A stretch of DNA of 64,000 bases from Morchella semilibera (GCA_009192285.1 WBVU01000016.1:806001-870000); one strand, 5' to 3'; positions 9,939-24,769 are shown, counted from the stretch's first letter. Made by a program: numbers and translations. The notes: a model not told the origin generated them from the sequence alone.

Positions 9939-12038
9939 TATGTGTCCCTACGGACCAAGACCTCCGCACCCCGGGCACTCTAGGGGGGGTGAAAAAGTTG
10001 AGGGGAAAAAACTAGGAGGCTGGCACAAGCAGCACAAACCGGAAAGCACAAAGAAAGGGGTGGTAGGTATAGTATGATGGTTGTTGTTGACCCAGGGTCA
10101 CTTAATCACCTCTACTTCCTGGTGTTCTCCCTAGTTTTTTTTTTCCAGCAGACACGCGACGACGCGTGGGAAGGAAGAGTGGAAGGGATCCATTTTTTTT
10201 TCTTCCGCGCCTGTGTTGTCTAGCTCCTGCATTTTGCAGCAGCAAGCAGCAACCCAACCAGCACGCAACAAAGAAAAGAAAAGAAAAGAGCGAGCGAACA
10301 CCTAAGCGGTGAGCCCCCGAGGTTGATACAGATACATACGCGGAGCAGGTAATCATTTCCTGAAAGGATATCAAGAAAGAGAAGGTAGGTTGATGAATCG
10401 AGTTGAGGGTATCGCGGAAGGGGGGAAGAACTTGTGAGACTGAGACAAGTTACAACAACTTGATTTCAAACCCAGCCCAACAGCAGATTCAGGGCTAGGG
10501 GTATTTGTAACTACAGCGGAATAATGTGAAGAGGATCGCTCACTCGGCTCACCTCTCGTTCGCTCGCTTCAAAGTCACGGCTGTGCTGATGCGAGCGATA
10601 GTGCAAGCGTAATCTGTCATCTTCCGGAAGATTTGCGGTAGCGTCGGAAAATCACCAACCGACCCCTAGTGGGTCCGTGGTGTGGTTCACAAAATATCAC
10701 TCGATTTAGCCCGTTCTTAATATTAGGCTTGGCTCGGGACTCACAACCTTAGAAAGGTGAGAAGCGCAGGACTATGAGGGGAATAGTATAGCGAAACTTG
10801 ACCCTTTATCTATTGAATATCAGAATTCGCTGGTTCTCGTCGTCGTCGGGGGACCCCTGGGAGGTTACCTATAGAATAAAAGCGCACTTTAACCTCACAC
10901 AACCAAATTCAATACTACACTAGTTCGCAAGAAACAACGGTCCTGCATCAACGGGCTTACCTACTATTATTCTTCGAGATACCGGATTCAATACTATGAT
11001 TTCGGCACTGGGCGGGTGTGCTGTCCGTACCATGGCCACAGAAGGCCTAAATTATATCGCACATTATATCAATCCGTCATAGTATCTACAAATCCTCTTC
11101 CCCGCAGCCTCCCTTGATCATGTACCTGCATAGGATCTATTTTGCCTCGCCAGGGGGGTGGGTGCGTGATGGAACGAAAGGAAGGGTTACGAGATCACAT
11201 GTTTTGGGTCAGAGACAGCTTACTCATGGCCCCGCCTGTCTCAGTCAAGTCGAGTCAGCGGCATTGTGACGCGGAGGCCGAGCGCCCCAATATCAGAAAA
11301 GTAATCAAGTATCAGCATTGGGATTAGGGTGATCTACCCTCAATATAAATTTTAAATCAGCATGGATTTGATTTCTTTTATTCAAGTATTTTCGATGTTT
11401 CACCAGGCTCGAATATTCTTTCAAAAATATCATTTCTATCTCGGAAATCTATCTATTCGATTTATCCATGGTGCGTCCTACGTCGTTTGAGTTGGGTTAA
11501 GGTTAGGAAGTTTCTGGAAGTCTCGATAGAAGGTCGGTTATCGATCGTAAACCAAACCAAACGGGCGGGAGATATCCCAGGTACCAGAGCCACGTATCAA
11601 GATTGTACTCGACAAATCAAACCAAGGACAGAAAACAAACACTAGAGCGAAGCACTGAATTTTTATGTTGGAAAGCCATTGCGAGTGTTGTAAAAAAAAC
11701 CCAGTAATTTCAACCGCCCGGCATTTCCTAATATACAAGTTCGCGTGACCCCGTTGACAGAAAAAAAAGGAAAAAAAATTGAAGAGAAAAAAAACCAATG
11801 AACACACCGAAGTGCCCCGAAAACGACCATAAGCCAAGGACCCCACGAAAAAAGAAAAAGGCTTAATATAATTAGACACAGAACAGACTCAAAGACTCCT
11901 AAAAAAGATCTATCATTTCATCAAACATCCCGATGCGAAAACAACAGAATATTTGCCTAAAGAAAGACCCTATCTAGATTTCTTAAAACAAAAACTGTTG
12001 TTCCCCTTCGTTTTTTGCTCGTTGATTCAATGATTCGT

Positions 12039-12803
<765 letters not shown>

Positions 12804-12965
12804 TTTAACGGATTTGGGTTTTTGGTATTAGGTTTTGAAAAAGGGTGACGTGAAGTCTGGTATTTGGATTATCGACAAAGGTGAGCGGCCTGACGTGAGT
12901 TGTGGGTGTGGTGGAGGATGGGAAAGAACAGAGCAAGAAGAAAGACGCGTGGGGAGAGATGGGGT

Positions 12966-12972
12966 TTATATA
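12966..12972 (-). promoter_or_regulatory. TATA box of histone H2B
   Basis: TATATAA on the minus strand, 163 bases upstream of the H2B start codon. Confidence 0.5.
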
Positions 12973-13462
12973 GCGACACCAGCTCGAACCACATCAACAG
13001 ACAGGGGGACCATAGAAACGCGCGTGGCTGGGATTTTTAGGAACGTTGTACAGTGTCTTGTTGAGTCTGCAAGCTTAGCCTGCGACGATTCGTTGCATTA
13101 GGCTCGTCACTTTTTCCCCCTTCATTCCGTGCAAAGCGGTGGAGCTAGCAAGGGTTGTCACAAGCCATTTAAACCAATGAGCGCCCACAGACTCGCATCT
13201 GTGACTTAACCGAATGATTTTCCGTCATTTCTATGGTCAGTGACCGAAAAAAAAAAAAAAGCACTAGGTTACCGTCACGAATCACGAATAAATAAACAAG
13301 CCCCGTTCACCCCGTGTTACACACATTTCTAACCTAACCCTCTGTACTCTGACGCGCTAGTCTCTGTTTTGGCCTTCCTCCACCCAGACAAATTATTTGT
13401 GTGTCCGTAGCGCTGCTTCCCTTCCTGCTTTCGTGTGATGCAACCCAACCCCGATCACACCC

Positions 13463-13468
13463 TATAAA
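13463..13468 (+). promoter_or_regulatory. TATA box of histone H2A
   Basis: TATAAA in the context CCTATAAAGA, 183 bases upstream of the H2A start codon, with a pyrimidine-rich leader following. Confidence 0.5.
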
Positions 13469-13650
13469 GACCACCCCATCTCCCATCGCCTCAGAGCTTT
13501 CTCTTCCTTTCTCTTGTTCATCCATCGCTCTTCTCAACACCACAAGCCGCTCCTCCTCACGTCAACTAACGCGCCTTTTCGCCTTCACGAAGTATACTTC
13601 GCTAACGTCCACTTTTCAACACCACAAACCCAAATCAAACTAAATTTATA

Positions 13651-14410
<760 letters not shown>

Positions 14411-15647
14411 TTTCGCTTTCTTTCTTTTTCCAATACAAAACGGGGGGCTTGATTTTCGATCTCATCCATTAAATGGTGTACGCTTATGATCTGGCGAGCG
14501 TTTTATGGATAGTCCAAGCTCAAGTGGTAGTTGTGGGCAATCAATAAAGTTCGGGGTGTCGGTGTCTTCTAACTGTTTTTTTACTTGTTTTTTTTCTCTT
14601 TCGGGTATTGACATTAATTCGTCGTATCCGAAAGATCATTCTTGGGTATTCGGGATTTATTTTTCTCTCGGCCGGGGTTTACCTTTTTTCCTTTTCCTAT
14701 TCTCATCCTGTATTGTACTATAGCGCTCTGAAATGCCGGGGATTCAATGAACGTGTTTTTAGGGATTCTATGACTTTGTATTTCCTGTAATTGTTTCACG
14801 CAAATGAATGTCCATTCCGTTTGGTCCCTCCCTCCCCCGCATCATCATCCATCATTCGCTGTTTATCACACACCACAGGTCGATCATAAAAAGGTTCCTT
14901 TTTTTTGGCACAGGGAATTATTAGAGACTTTTACTTCAAGATTGAATTAGAACAATATTACAACCCACTTTCTGAGACGTTTCTTTTTGATACTCGACCT
15001 CACTTTCACACTTTTTATACATACCTCAACATTACCCAAGCTCGAATTACAAACCTGTGAAACACCAGCTGCATGAAACACCTCAACTCCCAGCTCCTCT
15101 TGGCGAATCACGACACGATCACTCGGCCCCGTTCGAAATCCATCGAGTGATAATTGCATGACCAGGAAACAGTGCAGCGGGCCGGGCCGCCCAAACCCAA
15201 ACCAAACCAAACCAGACCAAACGAATGGACCCGGTTATTTCGCGCGGGCTCGCAAGTGGGTGAGCGAGGCTTTGCAAAAAGTTAAGCTTTACACTACACC
15301 ACTAGTAGTGAAAACCTTACCCCCCCCCCTTTCCCCCAACCACCAGTCTGCGGTTCCGGGGGTGATGCAACGAGCTGAGTGCTCGGGCTGGTGTCGCATC
15401 AAAGCTAGACCCAGTCAGCTCTTCCATTTTTTTTATTTTTCATGTACCATCTAATATATAGCTAGCTCTCTGCCTGATAAAATTCGAATATTTCCCAACT
15501 CTTTGGATTGGTGGCCGGTAGCTGCGAAATTTTGGTTTGCATCACTTTGGGGATCCCCGGGGTACATGTAGCAGCATGCCTATCGGGGACTTGTCCAATC
15601 CGCTCGAGAATACGGGGCGGGCCCGGGGATAGCTTTCATGCGCGTAC

Positions 15648-15694
15648 ATGCTGGACTGGACTGACTGGACTGGACTGAGCTGGACTGGACTGAG
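15648..15694. repeat. CTGGACT-type tandem repeat
   Basis: Imperfect tandem units built from CTGGACTGGA and CTGA. Confidence 0.75.
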
Positions 15695-15797
15695 TGGGGT
15701 GTGGATTGTAGATAGATACATTATGTAGTAGCCTAAGTAGTAATATAGAAGCGCCTCTCCCACAGGGTGGGAGAGGAAAAACATATGGATGTCAATA

Positions 15798-15835
15798 ACA
15801 CACACACGCACACGCACACGCACACGCACGCACAA
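15798..15835. repeat. CA/CACGCA microsatellite
   Basis: Tandem CA-rich hexamers (CACACG). A separate short ACACAG repeat follows near 15877. Confidence 0.85.
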
Positions 15836-16100
15836 CACCACAAGCAAGTAAGAAAACAAGAAGAGAAAGACGGCAGACACAGACACAGACACAGACTGTA
15901 TCATCATTACCACATTGGCACCGAGCCATTTCCTACCAACGCAGCGGCCAACGTACGTACGTAGAAACACAGCACATCACAGTAAAAAAAAGAATAAAGA
16001 ATAAAGAGTAAGAAAAGTTTTTTTTTTTAAAAAAAAAAGGGGTAGTCAGTAGACCAACTACAACTACTAAAAAAAAGAGAAAAAAAAAGGAGAAGGAAGC

Positions 16101-17938
16101 CTACTCCTCATCCGAAAACTCAAACTCCGGGTTCGGATTCGAATTCGGATTCGGGGCCAGCCTCCCCTTTCCCGCCGACCCCCTCGTCAAGCGCCTCCCC
16201 GTACCCACCGCAGCCGCAGCTGCAGTCGCCGGGGTCTCCACCACCTTCGCCCTCGCCTTCGCCTTCTTCGCGGGTGTCTTCTTCACCCTACCCCCAGGCG
16301 TCTTCCCCACCTTCTCTTCTGATGTCTTCTGCGGCGTCTCCCCCACGGCCCATGCCTCCCGGTCCTCAATCCCGGCGCTCAGCACCCTATCCATCCTCCC
16401 TTCCTCCCCCGCACCCCGCAGCGCCCTCGCCTTCCTGAGCTGGCTGAGCCCCCACCCGGACGTACTGCGCGGCTTCGCCATCTGCTTCTCCGCCTCCCGC
16501 TTTGGCTCGCTCCACTCCGGGGGGACCGTGGTCGTCGTAGATGCGCCGAGAATGCTGGCGCCAACCCCCCTTGCCCTTGCGCTGCCGCCAGTGCTCCCTG
16601 TTTCTGGCGTGGCGCGCTTGATTAATTGTGGTGGTGGTGGTGGTGGATGCGGTTTATTGTGGACGTCGCCGAGCGACTTTCGGGACTTTTTGGTTGTTGC
16701 GGCGGTGGTGGGTGGTGGCGGTGGTGATGGATGGGCGGAGATGGTGTTTCGGCGCGATATGCGGCGGCCGTGCGTCCAGGCAGACCCGGTCTGGTCGAGC
16801 ATGCCCGGGGGGATGGCGAAGCCGGGGAGAATTGCTTTGTATTTTTTGGTCTTTGGGGTCTTTGTGCTTTTTGGCTCTGGGGGTGCGGGCGTAGCTGTTT
16901 TTGTGGTGGACTTTGGGGTTTGGGCTGGGGCCTGCTCCGGTTCTGGCTCTGGCTCTGGTCCTGGCTCTTCCACCACCACCGCCACCGCTACCTCTACCAC
17001 AGCGCTAGGACTCTCTGCCGCAAGGGGCAACTCCGTCCTCCTTCTCCCCACACTCCGTCTCTGCACCGGCGTCACATCATCAACCGGTGGCGACTGCGCG
17101 CCCTTCTTCCCCGCCGAGCGCATACTCCTCCCCGCGCTCGCTGCCGCCGTCTTCTTCGCCTTCGCCGGCTGTGCCGGAGTGCGGCTCGGTGATCTTGGGC
17201 GCTTCCTCAGCGGTGGTGGTGGTGGTGGTGATGCCTGTTGCACTTTTTCCTCCTCCTCCTCCTCTGTAGACGAGTTCTTGTTTGCGTTTGGCGGGGGGGA
17301 CGTGGCGGCCGGCGCGGAGAGCGGGTCCTCCGAGTCTGTCGTGACGGGCGTGAGTGTCGCTGGCGTGTTGGTTCCTGTGCCGGCGGAGCGGGCTCTCGTG
17401 AGGCGCACGCGGGGGGTGGTGGTAGTAGCAGGAGTTGTGGTGGTTCTTGATCTCGGGTGCTTTGGCTTTGTGCTCTTCTTGGGGGTTGGGGTGGATGTGG
17501 TCTCGTTGCGCAGGGAGGAGGGTATGTTTGCTGCTGTTGTGGTGGAATTGTTTGTAGCTGGCGTCGTAGTAGTAGCAGTCGTAGTAGGTACTGTCGCCCC
17601 CGCAGTCGTAGCCCGGAGGTTGTTGTATTCACGGCTTATACTCTGCTCCCGTTAGCCACCACCACCACCACCACCAACTACAAATTCCAGAGGAGGAAAA
17701 AACACACCCTCGGCAACGGGCTCGTATAAAACAGCCTATCGAACCTCTCATTGATGCTCCTCCCCTGTCCCTGCCCCTGCCCCTGCCCCTGCCCTGCCGC
17801 CGGCGGCGGGGGGCCCATGCTTCTCGGCGGGATGCGGGAGCTGGCGGTGGTGGTCGTGCGGCGGTTGGCATTTGTGGTTGTGAGGGTGCGCGGGAAGGGG
17901 GCGTTGATTGTGTTTGGGTTGTGCGGCGGCGGTGCCAT
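16101..17938 (-). CDS. Unrecognised basic, Pro/Thr/Ser-rich protein (590 aa)
   Basis: Two exons (17938-17708 and 17642-16101) joined by a 65-nt intron. Evidence that it is a gene is a long open frame through GC-rich DNA, an in-frame intron with a CTAAC branch, and islands of higher complexity: RSINERFDRLFYTSPLPR and SISREYNNLRA at the exon junction; YKAILPGFAIPPGMLDQTG and WTHGRRISRRNTIS in the middle; GWGLSQLRKARAL near 420; an acidic end EFEFSDEE. The rest is poly-Pro, Ala-Thr and Lys/Arg-rich stretches (KKTPAKKAKARAK), so it is probably disordered and nuclear. I do not recognise a family. The start ATG at 17938 is tentative; the upstream frame stays open, and the acceptor could be three bases earlier. 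An antisense frame of 375 codons overlaps but is a compositional shadow. Confidence 0.65.
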
Positions 17939-19812
17939 TGCTCGGGGTTGTGTCTGGTGGTGAGTGGTGGTGGGTGGGGTGCGGGAGGTGAGAGTGGTGA
18001 GGGTGGACAATGGAACGAGTGTGGGTGTGGGTGTGGGTTTTGGATTGTGGGCGCGTTGTGGTTAGGGTTGTGGGGGGGTTACACAGCGCGGATGGGTGGA
18101 TTCGGGTTTGGATGTTGGGGACTCGACTCGGGGTAGAGAAAGGAAGGGATGGAGAGACGGAGGGGAAAGGGAGAAGAGGAAGAAGAGAAGAAGAAGAAGA
18201 GAGGTGATCGGCAGTGAGTGAGTGAGTGTGTTCCAAAACTCTGGAACGCGTTGTCTACGCAGTCACCGGTTATCACTCGGTTGCGCTTGTGACCACGACT
18301 CATTTTCTCCCCTTCTTTTTGTTTAACCCGTTAAGTAGTTGCGGTGACTCATTTATACTTACTTCATACAATCACGACTGATACAAACCCCAGAGCCGGT
18401 GTTTCTAGTCTTCGGTTCCGTGGTGCGAGGTGGTTATAGATACAGTACTTCTACATACATACACAGAAGTAGACCATGGACTGAGGGGTTAGTGTAGCTA
18501 CATATACTGAGTGGGTGCTGATGGGGACTCTTGTACAATATCTAGGCAGGGCCTCAAGCACAGCTACCGCGGTGACCACGAGTCCACCATGCACACCGCC
18601 CAAAAAAAACCCCCGAGAGCAAGAAAGCGCCACGCACCAGTCTCCACCGCCCCCTCCCCTCCCCACCCAACGTACCCGTGTAGTTACATACACGGTCCGG
18701 GCCCACCAAGCAAGGCACGAACGAGGCTGGGGGGGAGAGTACGAGTGAGTACTGTACCAACACCGTATCCTTACCGCACTGCAGGCGTGTTGGTCGGAAT
18801 ACCATATCCCGCGCCTCTTTTTAATACTATAATACATACAAGTACCCACGCCTCCAAGCTAATCATTAATGAAAAACAAACCCCCCAGCTAATCACGAGA
18901 TATCACTCGCGCCAAGCACCACCAGCCTACGTCTCTTTATCCCCTACAATACAGCACGAGAGCGCTGGCCAGGGGGCAGAGATATCCAGCCAGCCTGCAG
19001 AAGCGCGGTTCCACCAGCACCTAGTTAGTGAGTGGATATACAGACCTAGAAGACAACAACACAACGTACCACGTCCACTCCACAAACATGTATGTAACGT
19101 TCACCACCCCAGCTCTGCTCCATGAAACAGTGGACGTATGGTGTATATAGGCCGCCCACCGTACACCGCCCACACACACATGTAGCCAGGAAGGCCAGCT
19201 TAGTAAAGGGGGATGCACCCTGTACATTAAATACACCTCGTGTGGTGGTTGTGTTGGGGGTCAGACTGTAGTGTAGTTGCCAGGATGGATTGGAGTCAAT
19301 TGGATCATGGGGCATCACTCGCGGCTAGAAGCTTTTCTTTTTGCATGCCTAGGTGCTCGTGGGACCTTTGAAATTTAGACTATGGCACAGGGTTACTTTC
19401 AGCCCAGGCAATTGCGTTGATGTCCGGAGGAAAACACTTTATTTTACAGCCCTACATATCAGGAACGTCTTGTAATTCCGCTTATGATCAAGATCGAGGA
19501 AGGTTTTTTTTCCCGTACGTAGATTATATCACAAACCAGCAAAACTACTTGATCACGCCCAGACACCCACCTGAACATAATCACCCACCCCACATGCAAG
19601 TCGCCACCCAACAAGGCGGAGCTAGTTGCGACATCGCTCACTATAAACACTTTTTTTCTCACTTTACCCGAGCTAAATGGCGACAGGCGAGTAAGAAAGG
19701 GAAGAAATGAGAAGATTGGAAGAAAAAAAAAACAAGCAAAGGAGGAAAGAGAAGAGAAACAACCAAAAGAGCTAGATGTGGGGGATAATTAACAAAGCAC
19801 ATAACAGGATAT
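17939..19812. other. Intergenic between the orphan gene and KGD2
   Basis: No supportable gene. A 204-codon frame at 18511-19125 begins with GTG and has no motif. The interval carries three exact copies of the bipartite element on the reverse strand (18262-18279, 18892-18909, 19304-19321), the highest density in the window. Confidence 0.55.
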
Positions 19813-21596
19813 CTAAGCCAACAGCATGCGTCGGGGGTCCTCAATGTACTCCTTCACCTTAACCAGGAATGTCACGGCTTCGCGCCCATCGAGGAGACGG
19901 TGGTCGTATGTGAGGGCAAGGTACATCATCTATCAATCACAATCAGCATTCATCTTCAAATATAATAGTATCCGGGGAGGGTGGGCTTACGGGTCTAATC
20001 TCAACCTTGCCGTTAACGGCAACTGGCCTATCCTTGATGGCGTGCAGACCAAGCACGGCAGTCTGGGGCAAGTTGATGATTGGTGTGCCCATCAACGAAC
20101 CAAAGACACCACCGTTACTGATAGTAAAAGTTCCACCAGCCATATCTTCAATGGTCAGTTTGTTGTCCCTTGCCTTCTGTCCAAGCTCGGCAATCGATTT
20201 CTCGATTCCAATAAAGTCAAGTCCCTCAGCGTTCCTGACAACCGGGGTTACAAGGCCCTTCTCGGTTGCAACAGCGACAGAAACGTCGACGTAGTCCCTG
20301 TAAACGATGGTGTCTCCTCCGTTAGGCCCCTCAATGGATGCGTTAACAGCCGGGACGTCCTTCATGGCAAGGATACAGGCGCGGGTGAAAGCGGACATGA
20401 ACCCGAGTTTAACACCGGTCTTTTTCAGAACGGCATCCTTGTAGCTCTTGCGCATGTCCATGAGGGCGGACATATCAACCTCGTTGAAGGTGGTCAACGA
20501 GGCAGCGGTGTTCTGGGACTGCTTTAGGCGCTCAGCGATCCTGAGACGCATGCGATTCATTTTTACCTATTAGATCATCAGCGCATACCCACGGTAATAC
20601 TTGCTGTTCTACTTACACGGCGCTCTTCACGCTGACCAAAGGGCTCGTTTGAGCCCTGCTGCTTTGGTGGTGATGCTGCTGGTTTTGGCTCCTCCTTCTT
20701 GGGAGCCGGGGGCGGTGGTGGGGGCGCCTTCTTCTCCTCCTTGGGAGCTTCACGCTCCTCTTTTGGCGGGGCAGCTTTTGATTCCGGCTCCTGCTTTGAG
20801 TCTGCAGGGGCCTTGGCCTCCTCCTTTGCGGAAGTCTCCTTCCCAGCATTTTCTGGGGGTGAACCACCCAACTCCAACTTCAACAAGTCCTGTCCAACAA
20901 CGACAGTATCGTCCTCCTGAGCAAACAACTCGAGAATTGTGCCAGCTTCGGGGGCGTTGACAGCTACATCAATCTAACGGATATGTTAGCTCGGAAACCC
21001 CAGTTTCATAGGTGCTCAGCTACTTGCCTTGTCGGTCTCGATGGTCGCAATTTCCTCGTCCTGCTCAACGAAGTCGCCAACCTCTGCAAGTTGTAGTCTT
21101 AGTAATAGTCCCAAGTACTCTTCATCGAAGGAAACAAACTTTTCGTCCACTGTTTCAGAGTTCCCTCTGATATCGACTCGGCCATCTGAGGGACCTTCAC
21201 AACCTTATCGGCTATATATGGATTTTGACTCATTAGCATCCAACCCACAATATGTTCCCACTTCTGATGGGGAGAAATCAATTAGGCGGATATATTTCGG
21301 GTACCGTAAGAACGAGCTTGGACATTGTAAAAGGACGCAATTTCAACGAACTGCTGGGGTTTCCTAGAGCCATCTTTCAGTGAGCTTTCCTCATCCGGAG
21401 CCACCGAGAAAAACTATTTTCCGAACCTAATGGTGGCGCCCAAAAGACCGCTGTTTGATGCCTGGGAAAGACGAGAGTATGAGCGTACAGATGCCTGGGA
21501 GACGCTCTTCAAAGGAGCAGCCCTGAGAACTGTAGGGCTAGAGATACGGGCAGAGAGAGGTAAACGGCGAAGCGCCATTCTGCTGCTTGAAGCCAT
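19813..21596 (-). CDS. KGD2: Dihydrolipoamide succinyltransferase, E2 of 2-oxoglutarate dehydrogenase, mitochondrial
   Basis: Seven exons (21596-21427, 21363-21305, 21211-21140, 21083-21028, 20973-20617, 20566-19991, 19929-19813) give 468 residues. Residues 1-75 are rich in Arg/Ser/Ala, a mitochondrial targeting peptide. Next comes the lipoyl domain, from [16 protein letters not shown] to LLKLE, with the lipoyl-lysine motif ETDKID. A long Pro/Lys/Glu-rich linker ([17 protein letters not shown]) replaces a peripheral-subunit-binding domain, as is usual for fungal Kgd2. The catalytic domain starts at [15 protein letters not shown] and ends with the active-site HRLLDG and the conserved DPRRMLL. 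It transfers succinyl to CoA in the TCA cycle. The intron between ETDK and IDV has a GC donor (AAG|GCAAGT). Confidence 0.96.
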
Positions 21597-22267
21597 GGTG
21601 TATACTGAGATGAGTGGGTGTTTGATGGTTGATGAATGAGAGGTCAGAGAAGTTGAGGGGTGGTTATGGAGGGTGTTTGGTCAGGAACCGTTTCAGATGA
21701 CAGGATTTCAATGTCGACCGGGAAAGCGGAGGGAAGTTGGCTTGCAACAAGCCGAGCATGTCCGATGGCGGACCCGCAACCCGGGCACGAACAGCAGCGC
21801 CCAAGGAGAGATCGTTTACAAAGCCGAGAGTTTGGCTAGACAGTAGGAGCATCTAATTTCTCTCCAATAGGGTAAAAACTTAAGATTACTAACTCGCTTG
21901 TAGATTTGAAGCTTGACTTTATTGAAAAAAAAGGAACTTGGTGAAGGTACAGGTTCAACATATGGGCGGATAAACACTTTTCCTCCAGCTGCCCTCTCCA
22001 CCTAGCTCAGAACATAAATTAATGCCTCAAGAGTTTTTCAACCCCAAGCACAAGCACCTAGAAGAAGACATCACAAGATACATGTAGTAATCAATGTAGA
22101 AACCCTCCCCGTAAACAGTATCCACGTGAACAATCACCCGGTAAACACAGTATGCTTACATAACCTAGCCAAGACATGTTGGGGGGGGGGGGTAATCACC
22201 GTTCCTCACTTCAATCAACCTATCCGTCGAATCAAATAGCCACAACATAACTCTCCTCTCAGAAACA
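21597..22267. other. Divergent intergenic region, KGD2 and NDUFB9 genes
   Basis: Both neighbouring genes encode mitochondrial proteins and point away from each other, so this 671-bp interval is their shared promoter region. It has a poly-G tract of about 11 bases near 22180 and one TACATGTA (22079-22086). No specific regulatory motif was recognised. Confidence 0.55.
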
Positions 22268-22730
22268 ATGGCCTCAAAATCCCTAGTCTGGTGCGCCTTA
22301 CACTGCTCAATTGTACACCCTACTCGTGCTGACCTTCAGAAGCTCTCTTTATCGCAAAAGCCTCAAAACCGCCATCAGCTGGGCTGATGGAAGAGTCATG
22401 TGGAGAATCACGGCGCTGAACCTCCGTGATGCGTTTGAGGCGAACAGACACGTCACAGAACCAAGGCAGCTGCGGGTATGTTGTGTCCTGAACCCGCGCG
22501 CGAGCAGGAGAGCTGAAAATCTTGTATAGGCGCTTCTCCAACAAACTGAGGAGGAGCTAGAGAAGTGGAAGCACCCTGATCCGTACCTTCCGCCAACTGC
22601 CCCCGGGGGTTCAAAATACGAGAGGAACATACCGGCTCCTATTCTCGAACGTATGTTTTCCTGACTATGCCATCTTGAGTGATGCTGATGGTAGTGTTAC
22701 GTAGCTCCTTCGCGTGCCGAGAAATACTAG
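22268..22730 (+). CDS. Complex I LYR subunit NDUFB9/B22 (100 aa)
   Basis: Four small exons (22268-22290, 22343-22475, 22530-22650, 22705-22730) total 303 bases. The signature is SLYRKSLKTAISW (LYR motif), then DAFEANRHV, and the hallmark KWKHPDPYLPPTAPGGSKYERN. These are the conserved parts of the B22 accessory subunit of mitochondrial NADH:ubiquinone oxidoreductase, where the LYR domain binds the mitochondrial acyl carrier protein (family knowledge). The first exon is 23 nt; its acceptor (GAAG) was chosen because the more obvious CTTCAG acceptor creates a TGA at the junction. The last exon encodes only eight residues. The middle two exons are certain, the ends less so. It is divergent from KGD2. 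Confidence 0.85.
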
Positions 22731-23982
22731 CCGCATAAATATGGAAGTTGGGGATAAACGCCCGCGGAAGTGTATATATCACTTATCAATATAGTACAGG
22801 AACGATACCGGTTCAGTGGACATTCGCACAAGCTATGGGTTATGATCTTCCCAGGACCCTGGGCTTTGGAGTGGGATATCAGGGGCTACGATTCTCCACT
22901 CGATGTAGCTCCTATCGTATATATACAAGGTAAGACCTTGTACGCACGAATACAGCAAATATATGTATTCAAAACAATGCCCAGCTTCCGCGCTGGGCCC
23001 TTATCGCTGTAATAGGGGAGATGAGAGAGCCAACGTACAATTCAAGATTTCCGTGAATAGTAACAACTCCCTTTTTTATATCCAAGGCAATTTACACACC
23101 ACTAGTGAAAGTAACGATTGCAGACTTTATTCTTGCCCAAAATGGCTGGGGAACCTACCATCCCCTACTCTGCTATGCGGAACGGAAACCCCATTTTCCT
23201 TCTCCCCGGGCCCTTCTACCTTTACCTAACGTCACACCTGCCCTAAAAAATACATACCACGTGATCTATAAGTCACCATTTATCACTCGATGGGAGTCGC
23301 CGGGCCAAAAGTAACATATCTAGTGATTTTTTGAAGCACATTCAACTACCTTAAACCCAAACTCGAGGAGTCAGACCTTATTTTCTTACTCATTTCCCCC
23401 GATTATGGTCAAAAAGCTTGCAAGGTATATGATATTAAGGGGATTGTCAGACCACTGGTGAAAACATGGGATCGAGTTATAGGCTATATTACTGGGCAAG
23501 CACTCTTTGTGGCCACACTCCGTCGTGGTTGGGTCTTTATCTATTCGGATATTTGTTATATAAACAACTCTATGAATGCGACCGAAAGTACCGCCCGCCA
23601 ACCAAAAGGGGTCAAGGTTTACCAAAAAATATCTTCAAGGACTATATCGATATACTTAAATTTCACCTAATGAAAAAAAGGTTTGACGGCAAGGGTGAAA
23701 GCCGAGTGAGACTCTGTGAAACATGTAGTTCAAAGCAAGTTGTAACTCCTCAATGAGTAGCTAGATACATGATGTAGATCTTGTGGCGTGAGGTAGGGTA
23801 ACCAAAATAGGTGATCTCGAGAGTAGGGCCCAACCCTGTTCAACGGGACTGCTACGGAGGCACGCACGGAGAGCATTGTCGAAATTCAAAATCCCGGAAT
23901 TGGAATTTTGTTGTTCCAACCGACATTGACAATACCGACAACCCACCAATCCCGCTAATCAACCGCCGAAAAATCATTCGCC
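22731..23982. other. Intergenic upstream of RPL12
   Basis: AT-rich, no supportable gene. It contains one exact bipartite element on the reverse strand (23272-23289), about 700 bases upstream of the RPL12 start. Confidence 0.55.

Positions 23983-24769
<787 letters not shown>

Larger units (their letters stand above)
8535..12038. other. Gene-poor interval between ECO1 and histone H2B
   Basis: About 3.5 kb without a supportable gene. Open frames are short, low in complexity and lack motifs. A frame on the minus strand at 9368-9568 begins like a signal peptide but is only 66 codons. The interval holds two microsatellites, several poly-T tracts and one partial copy of the bipartite element (10686-10703, reverse strand). 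An eight-base half-site lies at 8963-8970. Confidence 0.55.
12804..13650. promoter_or_regulatory. Shared divergent H2B/H2A promoter region
   Basis: The two core histone genes are transcribed outward from this 847-bp interval. It has a TATA-like box on each side, a CCAAT sequence near 13174 and a poly-A tract at about 13247-13260. Coordinate S-phase expression of the pair is expected from the arrangement; no specific histone regulatory motif was recognised. Confidence 0.7.
14411..16100. other. Intergenic between H2A and the orphan gene
   Basis: No supportable gene. It contains the T-rich H2A 3' region, three short tandem repeats and two CGAGTGAT half-sites (15118-15125 reverse, 15144-15151 forward) whose second half is displaced by one base. 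One TACATGTA is at 15563-15570. Confidence 0.55.

Noticed and set aside
16528-17655. 375-codon plus-strand open frame
   Set aside because: It is antisense to the orphan gene; its Val/Gly-rich translation is the complement of Pro/Thr/Ala codons in GC-rich DNA.
18511-19125. 204-codon open frame between the orphan gene and KGD2
   Set aside because: It starts with GTG, has no motif, and runs through two of the bipartite elements; no intron structure or codon bias supports it.
22268-22384. Continuous frame from the ATG at 22268 as the NDUFB9 start
   Set aside because: It stops at an in-frame TGA before reaching the conserved region; splicing at 22291-22342 is needed to reach the LYR motif.
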